A stretch of 64,000 nucleotides of DNA from Limnohabitans sp. TEGF004 (GCF_027924965.1 NZ_AP027056.1:1984001-2048000), one strand, 5' to 3'; shown: positions 36,181-46,609, numbered from the stretch's first letter. The notes: generated by a model not told the origin, from the letters alone. A program made the numbers and translations.

Positions 36181-39100
36181 ATGAGCACCATGACTGATTC
36201 AAACCTTCGCATCTCTGGCCGTTTGGCCCGTTTGTTCCAAAGCGCGCAAATCACACCGCTGCTGGCTTTGGTGTGCTTTCTGCTCGGTGTCTTTGCCGTC
36301 ATGGTGACGCCACGTGAAGAGGAACCCCAAATCAACGTGACCATGGCCAATGTGCTGATCCCCTTCCCGGGCGCATCGGTGAAGGATGTGGAGCAAATGG
36401 TGTCTGGCCCTGCCGAGCAAGTGCTGTCGCAAATTGCAGGTGTCGAACATGTCATGTCAGTCTCGCAACCCGGCATGTCAGTGGTGACCGTGCAATACAA
36501 GGTGGGCGTGCCTCGCACCGAAGCCTTGGTTCGTTTGTATGACACGGTCAACTCACATGCTGATTGGCTACCCAAAGGCTTGGGCGTGTTGCAGCCGCTC
36601 ATCAAACCCAAAGGCATTGACGATGTGCCCATCGTGTCGCTCACCTTGCACGGCAAGGATACCGACCCAAGTGCTTTTGAACTTGAGCGCATTGCGCAAA
36701 ACATTGAGATCGATTTGAAACGCGTCAAAGGCACACGAGAGGTCACCACCGTGGGCGGCCCATCACGCGCCATTCAAATTGACATCGACCCTGCACGCAT
36801 GCAGGCAGCTGGCATCACTGTGCCCGAGCTGCGCATGGCTTTGCAAGCGGCGCATTTGGGCGCACCGGTGGGTGATTTGTTGGTCGGCCAACAAGCCATT
36901 GCGATTGAATCCGGTCCGTTTTTGAGCAGCGCCAAAGATGTGGCCAGCTTGGTGGTGGGCGTGCGTGCGGGTACACCTTTGCACGTGCATGACATTGCCC
37001 AAGTGCGCGATGGCGGTGCACAAGCCAACACCGCCGTGTGGCACGGTGTGGCAGGCGCCAAGCCTAGCGAACGCACCGCAGTGACCATTGCCATCACCAA
37101 GAAGCCAGGCGAAAACGCCATTGAGGTGGCTGATGCTGTGTTGGCACAAGTGGCCACACTCAAGCAAAGCAAGATTCCACAAAACGTGGAAGTCACCACC
37201 ACGCGCAACTACGGCGAAACCGCGAATGACAAAGCCAAGAAGCTGATTCAAAAGCTGCTGTTCGCCACAGCCTCTGTGGTGGCTTTGGTGTTCATTGCTT
37301 TGGGCCGCCGAGAAGCTGCCATTGTGGGTACTGCTGTGATCTTGACCTTGACGGTCACTCTGTTTGCCTCGTGGGCTTGGGGCTTCACGCTCAACCGCGT
37401 GTCGCTGTTTGCGCTGATTTTCTCGATTGGCATCTTGGTGGACGACGCCATCGTGGTGGTGGAGAACATCCACCGTCACCAAGGTTTGTTCCCTCACAAA
37501 ACCCTCACACAAATCATCCCAGGCGCGGTTGATGAAGTAGGCGCACCCACCATCCTTGCCACCTTCACCGTCATTGCAGCTTTGTTGCCCATGGCGTTTG
37601 TGACTGGTTTGATGGGGCCCTACATGAGCCCCATCCCAATCAATGCCAGCATGGGCATGTTGTTGTCGCTGGCTGTGGCCTTTGTGGTGACGCCTTGGTT
37701 GGCACGCATTTGGATGAAAGCCTCACCAGCACACGGTGCTGAGGATGACAGCGCATTCAAACAATGGCTCAAGCGTTTTTTCAATGGCGTGTTCACACCT
37801 TTCTTGAATGACAAGTCTGGCCAGCGCAACCGTTGGAGCCTAGGCGCAGCCGTGCTCGGTGCCATCGTGGTGTCGATAGCCTTGCCAGTGGCTGGCTTGG
37901 TTGCCTTGAAGATGCTGCCGTTTGACAACAAATCTGAATTCCAAATCGTGGTCGACATGCCTGCAGGCACCCGCGTGGAAGAAACTGAAAAAGTATTGCG
38001 TGCCTTGGGTGCTCATTTAGCCACCGTGCCAGAGGTGACGCACTACCAAGCCTACGCGGGCTTGAGTGCCCCGATCAACTTCAACGGCTTGGTGCGTCAA
38101 TACTATTTGCGCAGCGGCGGCAACGTGGGTGACATCCAAGTCAACTTGCAAGACAAGCACTTGCGTAAAGCGCAAAGCCATATCATCGCCATGCGCGAGC
38201 GCCCTGCCCTGCAAGCAATCGGCAAACAGTTCAACGCCAATGTCAAAGTGATTGAAGTGCCACCAGGCCCACCCGTGTTGGCCCCCATCGTGGCTGAGGT
38301 GTATGGCCCCACAGACGAAGGCCGCAATCAAGTGGCCAAATCTGTGCGCGCGATGTTCAGCGCACAACAAGGCGTGGTGGATGTGGACGACAGCACCATC
38401 AGCGCAGCACCTCGCCAAGTGCTGTTGATCAACCGCCAAAAGGCCGCGCAAATGGGCGTGTCGCAACAAGCCATTGTCAGCACCTTACGTGCGGCTTTGG
38501 CGGGTGAGTCAACCGTCTACGCACATGACCAAAACAAATACGCAGGCGCTATCGTTATTCGCTTAGCCAAGAGCGAGCAAGACTCGTTAGACAAACTACT
38601 CAGCCTTGGCGTGCGTAACTCGCAGCGCGAAATCGTGCCCATTCGACAGCTCGTCACCATCAGTGACACCCAACGCGAACAGCCCATTTATCACAAAGAC
38701 TTGCTGCCCGTCACCTATGTGGTGGGCGACATGGCTGGCAAGGTCGACAGCCCGCTGTACGGCATGTTTGGCATGCGCAGTGGCTTGAACCAAATTCAAG
38801 CACCCAATGGCAAACCTGTGGATGAGTACTTCATCCAACAACCGGCCGACCCGTATCAACACTACGCCGTGAAGTGGGATGGTGAATGGCAAATGACGTA
38901 TGAAACCTTCCGTGACATGGGTGCTGCCTATGCCGTGGGCTTGGTGCTCATTTACTTGCTGGTGGTGGCGCAGTTTGGCTCTTACCTCGTGCCGCTCATC
39001 ATCATGGCACCTATCCCGCTCACCATCATTGGTGTGATGCCAGGCCACGCTTTATTTGGTGCACCGTACACGGCTACCTCGATGATTGGCATGATCGCTT

Positions 39101-39414
39101 TGGCCGGCATCATCGTGCGCAACTCGATCTTGTTGGTGGACTTCATCCGCTTGCAAGTCTCGCAAGGTGTGGCGCTGAAAGACGCGGTGGTGGCCTCGGC
39201 CATTACCCGCGCGCAACCGATTGTGTTGACTGGTTTGGCCGCGATGATGGGTGCGTTCTTTATCTTGGATGACCCGATCTTCAACGGCTTGGCCATCTCG
39301 CTCATCTTCGGTATTTTTGTCTCGACCGCACTCACCTTGTTGGTGATTCCGTTGCTCTATTTCATGGCTTTCAAGAACAAGCCTGCTTCTGTCATTTCTG
39401 GAGAACACGCATGA
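36181..39414 (+). CDS. RND efflux transporter permease
   Basis: Inner-membrane proton antiporter of 1077 residues, AcrB-sized. After the first helix it has TPREEEPQINVTMANVLIPF. The proton-relay aspartates are present in GILVDDAIVVVENIHRH of helix 4, and the second half repeats the fold (MIGMIALAGIIVRNSILLVD). The start at 36181 lies about 12 bases from the predicted transcription start; ATG 36190 is an alternative. The gene overlaps the TolC gene by four bases. No periplasmic adaptor gene is present on either side, although the ArsR-palindrome promoter is intact. The substrate is unknown. Confidence 0.92.
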   Translation: MSTMTDSNLRISGRLARLFQSAQITPLLALVCFLLGVFAVMVTPREEEPQINVTMANVLIPFPGASVKDVEQMVSGPAEQVLSQIAGVEHVMSVSQPGMSVVTVQYKVGVPRTEALVRLYDTVNSHADWLPKGLGVLQPLIKPKGIDDVPIVSLTLHGKDTDPSAFELERIAQNIEIDLKRVKGTREVTTVGGPSRAIQIDIDPARMQAAGITVPELRMALQAAHLGAPVGDLLVGQQAIAIESGPFLSSAKDVASLVVGVRAGTPLHVHDIAQVRDGGAQANTAVWHGVAGAKPSERTAVTIAITKKPGENAIEVADAVLAQVATLKQSKIPQNVEVTTTRNYGETANDKAKKLIQKLLFATASVVALVFIALGRREAAIVGTAVILTLTVTLFASWAWGFTLNRVSLFALIFSIGILVDDAIVVVENIHRHQGLFPHKTLTQIIPGAVDEVGAPTILATFTVIAALLPMAFVTGLMGPYMSPIPINASMGMLLSLAVAFVVTPWLARIWMKASPAHGAEDDSAFKQWLKRFFNGVFTPFLNDKSGQRNRWSLGAAVLGAIVVSIALPVAGLVALKMLPFDNKSEFQIVVDMPAGTRVEETEKVLRALGAHLATVPEVTHYQAYAGLSAPINFNGLVRQYYLRSGGNVGDIQVNLQDKHLRKAQSHIIAMRERPALQAIGKQFNANVKVIEVPPGPPVLAPIVAEVYGPTDEGRNQVAKSVRAMFSAQQGVVDVDDSTISAAPRQVLLINRQKAAQMGVSQQAIVSTLRAALAGESTVYAHDQNKYAGAIVIRLAKSEQDSLDKLLSLGVRNSQREIVPIRQLVTISDTQREQPIYHKDLLPVTYVVGDMAGKVDSPLYGMFGMRSGLNQIQAPNGKPVDEYFIQQPADPYQHYAVKWDGEWQMTYETFRDMGAAYAVGLVLIYLLVVAQFGSYLVPLIIMAPIPLTIIGVMPGHALFGAPYTATSMIGMIALAGIIVRNSILLVDFIRLQVSQGVALKDAVVASAITRAQPIVLTGLAAMMGAFFILDDPIFNGLAISLIFGIFVSTALTLLVIPLLYFMAFKNKPASVISGEHA

Positions 39415-40760
39415 AACGCTTGCCCCTCATTGCCGCACTCGCCTTGGCTGGCATCACCTCTGCTGCACAAGCCGCCGATTTGATGGGCGCATGGCAAGCA
39501 GCGCTTGCCCGTGATCCAGAAATCGCAGCCGCACGTGCCTTGCACGAGCAGGCCACGTTCAGACAAGAACAAGCCAAAGCCTTGTGGGCCCCCATGGTGT
39601 CCGCTGGTGGTGCTGTGGGCATAGGCGGCGCAGACAGCCGCACCAAGGGTGCAGAGGCCATGGGCCAAAGCGATGTGACATTCAAAACAAATGTGAATGC
39701 AGGCGCTTTGACACGTGCCAGCATCGGCGCACAAAAAGCATGGATCAGCCCAGAGCGCGAAGCGCAAAGCAAGCAGCTCGAAATGTCCGCACAAATTGCG
39801 CAAATCCAATGGCAACTAGCCCAGCAAGCCCTCATCATGCGCACGGCGCAACGCTACTTTGATGTGGTGGGCGCTGAACAAACTCTCAGCGTGTTGCAAC
39901 GCCAGCAAAAAGCCATGCAGCAAGCTGCAGCTGAAATCAGCAAGCGTCAATCCGTGGGCGACGCCAGTGTGATGGACGTGCAAGAGGCCAACGCCCGTGT
40001 GTCTGAAATTCGCGCCCATGTGCTCACACACGAAAACAACTTGGCCAACAAGAAGGTGGCCTATCGCCAATTGACAGGTCAAGAGCCCACGCAATTGCTG
40101 CCCATCGGCAACATCAATCTCACGCCCGCCAACTTGGCTGATGCCAACACTTGGGTGCTTCGCGCCAAACAACAATCCCCCAGCCTCCAAATGATGGGCT
40201 TGCAACAGGCCATCCAAGGCCAAGAAGCCAAACGCATCAAAGCAGGCAATGCCATGACAGTGGACTGGGTGGCTCAAGCGCAAATGGACCGTCTATCCGG
40301 TCAAGGCATGTATGGCAGTGCCAGCAACCAAACGGCGCAATACATGGTGGGCATTCAGCTCAATGCCCCCCTCAGCACAGGCGGTATGGTGGAGTCGCGC
40401 GAACGCGAAGCCTTGAAGCAAGTCGAAAAACTGCGCTACGACCAAGAGGCGGTTGAGCAGCAAGTCGAGCAACAGGTGCGCGACGCGTGGCAAAGCCTGA
40501 GCACCGCGCAAGCCCGCCTGCAAGCCTTGAGCCAATCCGAGCAAGCCAGCATGGCGCGTCTGACCTCCACCCGTCAAGCACACCGCACCGGTGCGCGCAC
40601 CACCAATGAACTGCTGGGCGCTGAGCACGATGCGGCACAGGCCGAACTGGCCGTGGTGCAACTGCGCATTCAAACTGCGATGGAGCAGCTGCGCTTATCT
40701 GCCGCCAGTGGTGAATTGGGCGAAGCCCAGCTACGCCAAGTGAATGCTTGGCTGAAATAA
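39411..40760 (+). CDS. TolC family outer membrane channel protein
   Basis: Outer membrane factor of 449 residues: signal peptide (ALALAGITSAAQA), then DLMGAWQAALARDPEIAAAR, the standard TolC-family opening, and two long coiled-coil regions rich in A, Q and E, with the repeat of the motif near residue 240 (ANTWVLRAKQQSPSLQMMGL). It is translationally coupled to the RND permease. The pair should span both membranes, but needs an adaptor from elsewhere or an unusual direct contact. Confidence 0.9.
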   Translation: MKRLPLIAALALAGITSAAQAADLMGAWQAALARDPEIAAARALHEQATFRQEQAKALWAPMVSAGGAVGIGGADSRTKGAEAMGQSDVTFKTNVNAGALTRASIGAQKAWISPEREAQSKQLEMSAQIAQIQWQLAQQALIMRTAQRYFDVVGAEQTLSVLQRQQKAMQQAAAEISKRQSVGDASVMDVQEANARVSEIRAHVLTHENNLANKKVAYRQLTGQEPTQLLPIGNINLTPANLADANTWVLRAKQQSPSLQMMGLQQAIQGQEAKRIKAGNAMTVDWVAQAQMDRLSGQGMYGSASNQTAQYMVGIQLNAPLSTGGMVESREREALKQVEKLRYDQEAVEQQVEQQVRDAWQSLSTAQARLQALSQSEQASMARLTSTRQAHRTGARTTNELLGAEHDAAQAELAVVQLRIQTAMEQLRLSAASGELGEAQLRQVNAWLK

Positions 40761-40879
40761 ATACGCTTGCTGCGTGCTGGGTCACTCACAGCAGGGAAAT
40801 CCCTTGAGACTCTGACAAGTCGGGGTTGCTAGAATTTATACATAAGCAACTAGTGAATTACCAATTTCAGAGGATAGAC

Positions 40880-41185
40880 ATGAAAAAAATAGCCGCCGTC
40901 GCGTTCATCGCTTTTGTCTCAACAGGCGCCTGGGCCAACGCTGACTTAGCTAAGAAAAATAACTGTCTGGCTTGCCATGCAGTCGATAAAAAAATTGTCG
41001 GCCCAGCCTACCAAGACGTGGCCAAGAAATACGCGGGTCAAGCAGATGCCGAGGCCACATTGGCCAAATCCATCAAAGCTGGCGGCAGCGGCAAATGGGG
41101 CCCTATCCCAATGCCCGCACAAGCTCAACTGAGCGATGCGGACGCGAAGGCCCTTGCTGCATGGGTCTTGGCCGACGCTAAGTAA
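40880..41185 (+). CDS. Monoheme class I cytochrome c (c551/c552-like)
   Basis: Periplasmic cytochrome of 101 residues, signal peptide 1-19, heme site CLACH at 29-33, and the axial methionine in GPIPMPAQ. It closely resembles the C-terminal cytochrome domain of the SoxD in this window (both share the KKIVGP/TKVVGP, KKY, IKAGG and WGPIPMPAQ elements), so it is a candidate electron carrier for sulfur oxidation. It lies after the RND-TolC pair, has its own upstream region with a six-base inverted repeat (GTTGCT/AGCAAC), and ends at a strong terminator. Confidence 0.92.
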   Translation: MKKIAAVAFIAFVSTGAWANADLAKKNNCLACHAVDKKIVGPAYQDVAKKYAGQADAEATLAKSIKAGGSGKWGPIPMPAQAQLSDADAKALAAWVLADAK

Positions 41186-41209
41186 TACGACAGATACACG
41201 TACCTTGAT

Positions 41210-41236
41210 GAGCTTCCCTCGGGAAGCTCTTTTTTT
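41210..41236 (+). terminator. Terminator after the cytochrome c gene
   Basis: Hairpin GAGCTTCCC-TC-GGGAAGCTC followed by TTTTTTT. The next gene starts only about seven bases after the T tract. Confidence 0.9.
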
Positions 41237-41242
41237 AGCACC

Positions 41243-41839
41243 TTGCATAGAAAGAAGAAGTTGAAACTCAACATCACCCACCTCCTCGCCGCCCTCGGCT
41301 TGGCCGCCTTGAGCCTCAACAGCGTAGCCGCTGAGCCTGAATACCTGCGCATCATTGGCACGGACACCAAGTTCGTGGTGAAAAACGCCAAAGGCGAAGA
41401 GCGCGAAATCAAACGCGTCATGACACCATGCGCCAAAAACAAAGGTTGGTTGCAACCCATGGTGCCCGTGGCTGGCGTGACGCCTGTGGGCGAAATTGAA
41501 ATGCTCAACGCCATGAACGACCGCGACGCGATGTTGGTCGACATGCGTGAACCTGAAGACCGTGCCAATGGCACCATCCCCGGCTCACACCACATCGTCT
41601 ACACAGAGGTGTCGGCACGCATGGACGAACTGGGTTGCAAGAAGACCGCCAAGGGCTGGGACTGCGCAGGCGCCAAGAAAGTGTTTGCGTTCTGCAATGG
41701 CCCCGTGTGCCCGCAAAGCCCCAGCGCCATTCTGGCTATGACGCGCGATGGCTTCCCAGCGTCCAAAATTTATTACTATCGCGGTGGTATGTTGGACTGG
41801 TCAGCATTGGGCTTCCCAGTTCTCAAAGGCGATTTCTAA
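41243..41839 (+). CDS. Periplasmic rhodanese-like protein
   Basis: Protein of about 198 residues with a signal peptide (LLAALGLAALSLNSVAA) and a rhodanese domain containing DMREPEDRANGTIPGSHHI. The active loop is AFCNGPVCPQSPSAI, with two cysteines, the form found in exported rhodaneses of sulfur bacteria. No ATG precedes the signal peptide; TTG at 41243 or at 41261 must be the start, the latter just after a purine-rich AAGAAG. It lies directly after a terminator and 11 bases before the hydrolase gene. Confidence 0.85.
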   Translation: MHRKKKLKLNITHLLAALGLAALSLNSVAAEPEYLRIIGTDTKFVVKNAKGEEREIKRVMTPCAKNKGWLQPMVPVAGVTPVGEIEMLNAMNDRDAMLVDMREPEDRANGTIPGSHHIVYTEVSARMDELGCKKTAKGWDCAGAKKVFAFCNGPVCPQSPSAILAMTRDGFPASKIYYYRGGMLDWSALGFPVLKGDF

Positions 41840-41850
41840 AGAGGCACTTC

Positions 41851-42750
41851 ATGCACACCAATTGGATCCAAGACACACAGGCCCTGCTCAACAGCAAGGA
41901 TGAATCAGTCCCCACACGTCGCTTGGCGCTGCAAACCGCATTGGGTTTGGGTTATGCCGCATCGGCCGCACCGTTGATGGCACAAACCGCCGTCAAAACA
42001 TCTAGCGAAGGCTTGATCGAAGGCGAAGTGGTGATTGATGTCAACGGTTTCAAAATGCCAGCCTACCGCTCGGCCCCCAAAGGCAAAACCAATTTGCCCG
42101 TGGTCTTGGTGATTTCTGAAATTTTTGGTGTGCATGAATACATTGCCGACGTGACGCGTCGCTTTGCCAAAGCAGGCTACTTGGCCATTGCACCTGAGTT
42201 GTTTGTTCGCCAAGGCGACCCCAGCTCGTATGGCGAAATGGGCAAGCTGATCGCTGAGGTCATCTCTAAAGTGCCAGACGCCCAAGTCATGGGCGATCTG
42301 GACGCCACTTTGCAGTGGGCCAGCAAAAACGGTGGCAACGCCAACCGCGCAGCCATCACCGGTTTTTGCTGGGGTGGACGCATCACGTGGCTGTATGCCG
42401 AGCACAACCCGAAGGTCAAAGCTGGTGTGGCTTGGTACGGTCGCATGGAAGGCCAAACCAATGCCAACAACCCCAAGCATCCGGTCGACTTGGCCGCTAC
42501 CCTGAAAGCCCCCGTGCTGGGTTTGTATGGCGGTGCTGACACAGGCATTCCTGTGACATCCGTGAACAACATGAAAGAAGCCTTGGCACAAGCTGCCGTC
42601 AAAGGCAACGCAGCGGCAAAGGCCTCAGAGTTTGTGTTGTACCCAGACGCACCGCACGCCTTCCATGCAGACTATCGCCCCAGCTACCGCGCCGCACCTG
42701 CAACCGATGGCTGGAACCGAGCGCTTGCTTGGTTCAAGCAATACGTCTAA
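41851..42750 (+). CDS. Dienelactone hydrolase family protein with Tat-like signal
   Basis: Alpha/beta hydrolase of 299 residues. A twin-arginine-like leader (PTRRLALQTALGLGYAASA) starts near residue 22 and ends at LMAQ. The nucleophile cysteine is in ITGFCWGGRITWLYAE, with the acid in LGLYGGADTGIP and the histidine in PDAPHAFHADYRPSY. Dienelactone hydrolases are normally cytoplasmic, so predicted export is unusual but known for this subgroup. Co-transcribed with the periplasmic rhodanese. Its natural substrate is unknown. Confidence 0.88.
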   Translation: MHTNWIQDTQALLNSKDESVPTRRLALQTALGLGYAASAAPLMAQTAVKTSSEGLIEGEVVIDVNGFKMPAYRSAPKGKTNLPVVLVISEIFGVHEYIADVTRRFAKAGYLAIAPELFVRQGDPSSYGEMGKLIAEVISKVPDAQVMGDLDATLQWASKNGGNANRAAITGFCWGGRITWLYAEHNPKVKAGVAWYGRMEGQTNANNPKHPVDLAATLKAPVLGLYGGADTGIPVTSVNNMKEALAQAAVKGNAAAKASEFVLYPDAPHAFHADYRPSYRAAPATDGWNRALAWFKQYV

Positions 42751-42759
42751 GCGCAAGGC

Positions 42760-43845
42760 TTAGGCCACAAACACCCGCGCTTTGCGCGGTGTGAGCACCA
42801 AGGTCTCACCCTCTGTAAATCCCTGCTCGTAAAACTGCGATGCAGGGATTTGCGCTTCAATGATCTGCTGATCTGAGGGCCCGTCGCCCTCTGCGGCCAC
42901 CAGCTCTAAGCGCGCAATCGGCCCCACGACGATGGCACGGGTCAGTTGGGCCACGATGCCTTCATCACCGGATGTGTAGCGGCGCACATCCAAGTCATGC
43001 GGACGCACATACGCAAATGCTTTGGCATCTTGTGTGTCATGGTGCTCAGGGCTTGCCACGCGCACGGTTTGATCTTCCACACCGATGTGCATTTCGCCTT
43101 CGTGGGCACGACCATGAAACAAGTTCACATCGCCCAAGAAGCCATACACAAATGGGCTGGCGGGGTGCTCCCACACCTCTTGCGGGCTGCCCACTTGCTC
43201 GACATTGCCCTTGTTCATCACCACCACACGGTCGGCCACTTCGAGGGCTTCCTCTTGGTCATGCGTCACAAAGATGGTGGTCACATTCAAGTCATCGTGC
43301 AAGCGGCGCAACCAGCGGCGCAGCTCTTTGCGCACCTTGGCGTCCAAAGCACCAAACGGTTCGTCCAGCAACAACACTTTGGGCTCAACCGCCAAAGCGC
43401 GAGCCAAGGCAATGCGTTGGCGTTGACCGCCTGAGAGTTGTGATGGGTAACGATCGGCCAACCAATCGAGCTGCACAAGGCTCAGCAAATCGTGAACCTT
43501 CTTTTTGATTTGTTCTTCGCTGGGGCGTTCGTTGCGTGGCTTCACGCGCAGGCCAAAGGCCACGTTTTCAAACACCGTCATATGGCGGAACAAGGCGTAG
43601 TGTTGAAACACAAAACCCACTTGACGCTCGCGCACATGCACGTGCGTCGTGTCTTCACCACTGAACAAGATGGCGCCCGCATCTGCGTTTTCTAAACCCG
43701 CGATGATGCGCAGCAAGGTGGTTTTGCCGCAGCCCGATGGGCCCAACAAAGCGATCAACTCGCCAGAGTGAATGTCTAGGCTCACATCGCCCAGCGCTTG
43801 GAAGTCGCCAAACTGTTTGTGGATGTTTCTGATTTCGATGCTCAT
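42760..43845 (-). CDS. cysA: Sulfate/thiosulfate ABC transporter ATP-binding protein
   Basis: ATPase of 361 residues. Walker A is [18 protein letters not shown], the ABC signature is [16 protein letters not shown], and Walker B is [14 protein letters not shown]-terminal TOBE-like regulatory region follows ([18 protein letters not shown]), typical of CysA. It is the last gene of the cysTWA operon, 17 bases after cysW, and is convergent with the hydrolase gene. It powers sulfate or thiosulfate import for cysteine synthesis. Confidence 0.95.
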   Translation of the reverse strand: MSIEIRNIHKQFGDFQALGDVSLDIHSGELIALLGPSGCGKTTLLRIIAGLENADAGAILFSGEDTTHVHVRERQVGFVFQHYALFRHMTVFENVAFGLRVKPRNERPSEEQIKKKVHDLLSLVQLDWLADRYPSQLSGGQRQRIALARALAVEPKVLLLDEPFGALDAKVRKELRRWLRRLHDDLNVTTIFVTHDQEEALEVADRVVVMNKGNVEQVGSPQEVWEHPASPFVYGFLGDVNLFHGRAHEGEMHIGVEDQTVRVASPEHHDTQDAKAFAYVRPHDLDVRRYTSGDEGIVAQLTRAIVVGPIARLELVAAEGDGPSDQQIIEAQIPASQFYEQGFTEGETLVLTPRKARVFVA

Positions 43846-43862
43846 GATTCTTTTACTCGTAT

Positions 43863-44759
43863 TTATGCTTGTGGTCGTTCAGGCGGCAAATCAGCCGCGG
43901 CTTTGAGCTCACGTGCATGACGCCACTCCACCGTGGACTTGATGGCCAAGGTCACCAAGGCCAACAAAGCCAAGAGTGAGGCCACGGCAAACGCCGCCAC
44001 CGATTGGTATTCGTTGTACAAAATTTCCACATGCAAGGGCATGGTGTTGGTTTGCCCGCGGATGTGGCCAGACACCACCGACACCGCACCAAACTCACCC
44101 ATGGCACGGGCGTTACACAAGATCACACCGTAAATCAAACCCCACTTGATGTTGGGCAGCGTCACAAACCAAAAGGTTTGCCAGCCTGTAGCACCCAACA
44201 CGATGGCCGCTTGCTCTTCGTCATTGCCCTGCGCTTGCATGAGCGGAATCAACTCGCGTGCGATGAAGGGAAACGTGACGAACACAGTGGCCAACACAAT
44301 GCCGGGCACTGCAAAAACGATTTTGATGTCGTGGGCTTGCAACCAAGGACCAAACCAACCTTGCGCGCCAAACATCAACACATAAATCAAACCAGCAACC
44401 ACGGGCGACACCGAGAAAGGCAAGTCGACCAGCGTTGTTAAAAACGCTTTTCCTGTGAACTCATACTTGGCAATGGCCCACGCAGCCGCCACGCCAAACA
44501 CCAAGTTCAACGGCACGGCAATGAGTGCGGTGATGAAGGTCAGGTAAATAGCCGACCACGCATCGGGCTCTTGCAAAGCCACCCAATACGCTTCCAAGCC
44601 TTTGCGCAAAGCTTCGGTGAACACTGCTGCCAAAGGCAAGACCAAAAAGAAAAACATAAACGTGAGCGCCACGCCAATCAGGCTGTAACGCACCCATGCG
44701 GGTTCGGTGGTGCCCGCTTGCGCCCTACGCGCGGAAGGATTGATTGCGGCGGTACTCAT
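43863..44759 (-). CDS. cysW: Sulfate ABC transporter permease CysW
   Basis: Integral membrane permease of 298 residues with six helices. The cytoplasmic EAA-type loop is [20 protein letters not shown], followed by [40 protein letters not shown] is the CysW signature. The start at 44759 overlaps the cysT stop by four bases. Works with CysT and CysA. Confidence 0.94.
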   Translation of the reverse strand: MSTAAINPSARRAQAGTTEPAWVRYSLIGVALTFMFFFLVLPLAAVFTEALRKGLEAYWVALQEPDAWSAIYLTFITALIAVPLNLVFGVAAAWAIAKYEFTGKAFLTTLVDLPFSVSPVVAGLIYVLMFGAQGWFGPWLQAHDIKIVFAVPGIVLATVFVTFPFIARELIPLMQAQGNDEEQAAIVLGATGWQTFWFVTLPNIKWGLIYGVILCNARAMGEFGAVSVVSGHIRGQTNTMPLHVEILYNEYQSVAAFAVASLLALLALVTLAIKSTVEWRHARELKAAADLPPERPQA

Positions 44760-45610
44760 GCTGGGGCTCCTGTGTGGCGACGCTGCCACGCTTGCAGGGC
44801 GTTGATCACCAACAGCAAGATGAACGAAATGACCAACATCACCACAGCCACTGCGGTGGCACCTGCGTAGTCGTATTGCTCTAGCTTGCCAATGATGATG
44901 AGCGGTGTGATTTCAGACACCATGGGCATATTGCCCGCAATGAAAATGACCGAGCCATATTCGCCAATCGCACGCGCGAACGCCATGGCAAAACCTGTGA
45001 GCAACGCAGGTGCGATGCTCGGAAAAATGACACGGCTAAAAGTTTGCCAACGTGTAGCACCCAAACAGGTGGCCGCTTCTTCAAGTTCTTTCTCTGCGTC
45101 TTCCAACACCGGTTGCACCGTGCGCACCACAAATGGCAAGCCAATGAAGATGAGTGCAATCACCACACCATTGGGGTTGAACGCGAGTTGAATACCCATA
45201 GGCTCTAGGTACTGGCCGATCCAACCATTGCCCGCCAACAAAGCCGTGAGTGAAATACCAGCCACAGCTGTGGGCAAAGCAAAGGGCAAGTCCACCAAGG
45301 CATCGACCACCTTCTTGCCGAAGAAGTCGTAACGCACCAGCACCCAAGCCACGAGCAAGCCAAACACCACGTTCACCAAGGCTGCAATGAACGACGCACC
45401 AAACGTGAGGCGATAAGACGCCATCACGCGCGGGCCGGTGACGGCCGCCCAAAACTGGTCCCACGTGAGGGTGAAGGTTTTGAACACCAAAGCGGAGAGT
45501 GGAATCAACACAATCAAGCTCAAATAGGTGAGCGTGAAACCTAGCGTGATGTTGAAGCCGGGAAGCACACGCGCAGCCTTGTGGCTGCGCGCCAGAGAGA
45601 ACAATGCCAT
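44756..45610 (-). CDS. cysT: Sulfate ABC transporter permease CysT (CysU)
   Basis: Permease of 284 residues, paired with CysW. It has the EAA loop region [20 protein letters not shown] and the segment [20 protein letters not shown], diagnostic of CysT/CysU. The start [19 protein letters not shown] is six bases after the binding-protein gene. Forms the transmembrane channel with CysW. Confidence 0.94.
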   Translation of the reverse strand: MALFSLARSHKAARVLPGFNITLGFTLTYLSLIVLIPLSALVFKTFTLTWDQFWAAVTGPRVMASYRLTFGASFIAALVNVVFGLLVAWVLVRYDFFGKKVVDALVDLPFALPTAVAGISLTALLAGNGWIGQYLEPMGIQLAFNPNGVVIALIFIGLPFVVRTVQPVLEDAEKELEEAATCLGATRWQTFSRVIFPSIAPALLTGFAMAFARAIGEYGSVIFIAGNMPMVSEITPLIIIGKLEQYDYAGATAVAVVMLVISFILLLVINALQAWQRRHTGAPA

Positions 45611-45616
45611 GAAAAA

Positions 45617-46609
45617 TTACTTCACCGTGTAAATCTTGTCGAACTGACCACCGTCATTGAAGTGGACTTTTTGTGCTTCGCTGAGTGAGCCGAAATACTC
45701 GCTCACAGGCACCAACTGAACAGGCTTGAAAGTGGCCGCATATTTCTTCAGCAGCGCAGGTGAACGTGGGCGCAAGGCGTGCTTGGCGGCAATTTCTTGT
45801 GCTTCATCGGAGTACAGGTAGTTCAAATAAGCCTTGGCCAATTCGCCTGTGCCTTTTTTATTCACGGTGCGTTCCACCACCGCCACTGGGTTCTCAGCAA
45901 TGATGCTGACCGATGGATGCACCGCATCGACCTTGCCTTCGCCAAATTCGCGGTCCACCGACACCACTTCTGATTCAAACGTCACCAGCACATCGCCGAT
46001 GTTGCGTTGCAAGAAGATGGTGGTGGCATCACGGCCTCCTTTGGCGAGCACGGGCACGTTCTTGAAAATCTTGGCCACAAACTCAGCAGCGCCTGCGTCA
46101 TTCATGCCCTTTTTGCGGGCATAAGACCATGCAGCCAAATACGCCATGCGGCCATTGCCACCGGTTTTGGGGTTGACGATGATGACTTGCACACCAGGCT
46201 TGGTCAGGTCGTCCCAGTCCTTGATGCCCTTGGGGTTGCCATTGCGCGTGAGGAACAACATGGTCGAGGTGGTGGGCGATGCATTGTTGGGAAACTTCTT
46301 CGCCCAGTCTTTGGCGACCACGCCTGTGCTGGCCAAGAACTCAATGTCGGTGGTGGTGTTCATGGTCACCACATCAGCTTCTAAGCCGTCATTCACTGCA
46401 CGAGCTTGTGCGCTTGAGCCACCGTGGGCTTGGTCAACCTTGATGTCTTTGCCCGTGGTCTTTTTGTAGTGGGCCACAAAGGCTTGGTTGTAGTCTTTGT
46501 AAAACTCGCGAGCCACGTCATACGACACGTTCAGCAAAGTTTGCGCAGACGCCAACGTGCTGAGGGTCAACAACGCAGCGGCCAAGGTGGTGTGTAGCAA
46601 TTTTTTCAT
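45617..46609 (-). CDS. Sulfate-binding protein (first copy)
   Basis: Periplasmic binding protein of 330 residues. The signal peptide (MKKLLHTTLAAALLTLSTLA) is followed by LLNVSYDVAREFYKDYNQAF and DQAHGGSSAQARAV, standard for the sulfate/thiosulfate-binding family. Start at 46609; the longer frame has no signal peptide. Directly upstream of cysTWA, so it is the main receptor of this transporter. The paralogue upstream differs in many positions, so the two may prefer different anions. Confidence 0.94.
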   Translation of the reverse strand: MKKLLHTTLAAALLTLSTLASAQTLLNVSYDVAREFYKDYNQAFVAHYKKTTGKDIKVDQAHGGSSAQARAVNDGLEADVVTMNTTTDIEFLASTGVVAKDWAKKFPNNASPTTSTMLFLTRNGNPKGIKDWDDLTKPGVQVIIVNPKTGGNGRMAYLAAWSYARKKGMNDAGAAEFVAKIFKNVPVLAKGGRDATTIFLQRNIGDVLVTFESEVVSVDREFGEGKVDAVHPSVSIIAENPVAVVERTVNKKGTGELAKAYLNYLYSDEAQEIAAKHALRPRSPALLKKYAATFKPVQLVPVSEYFGSLSEAQKVHFNDGGQFDKIYTVK

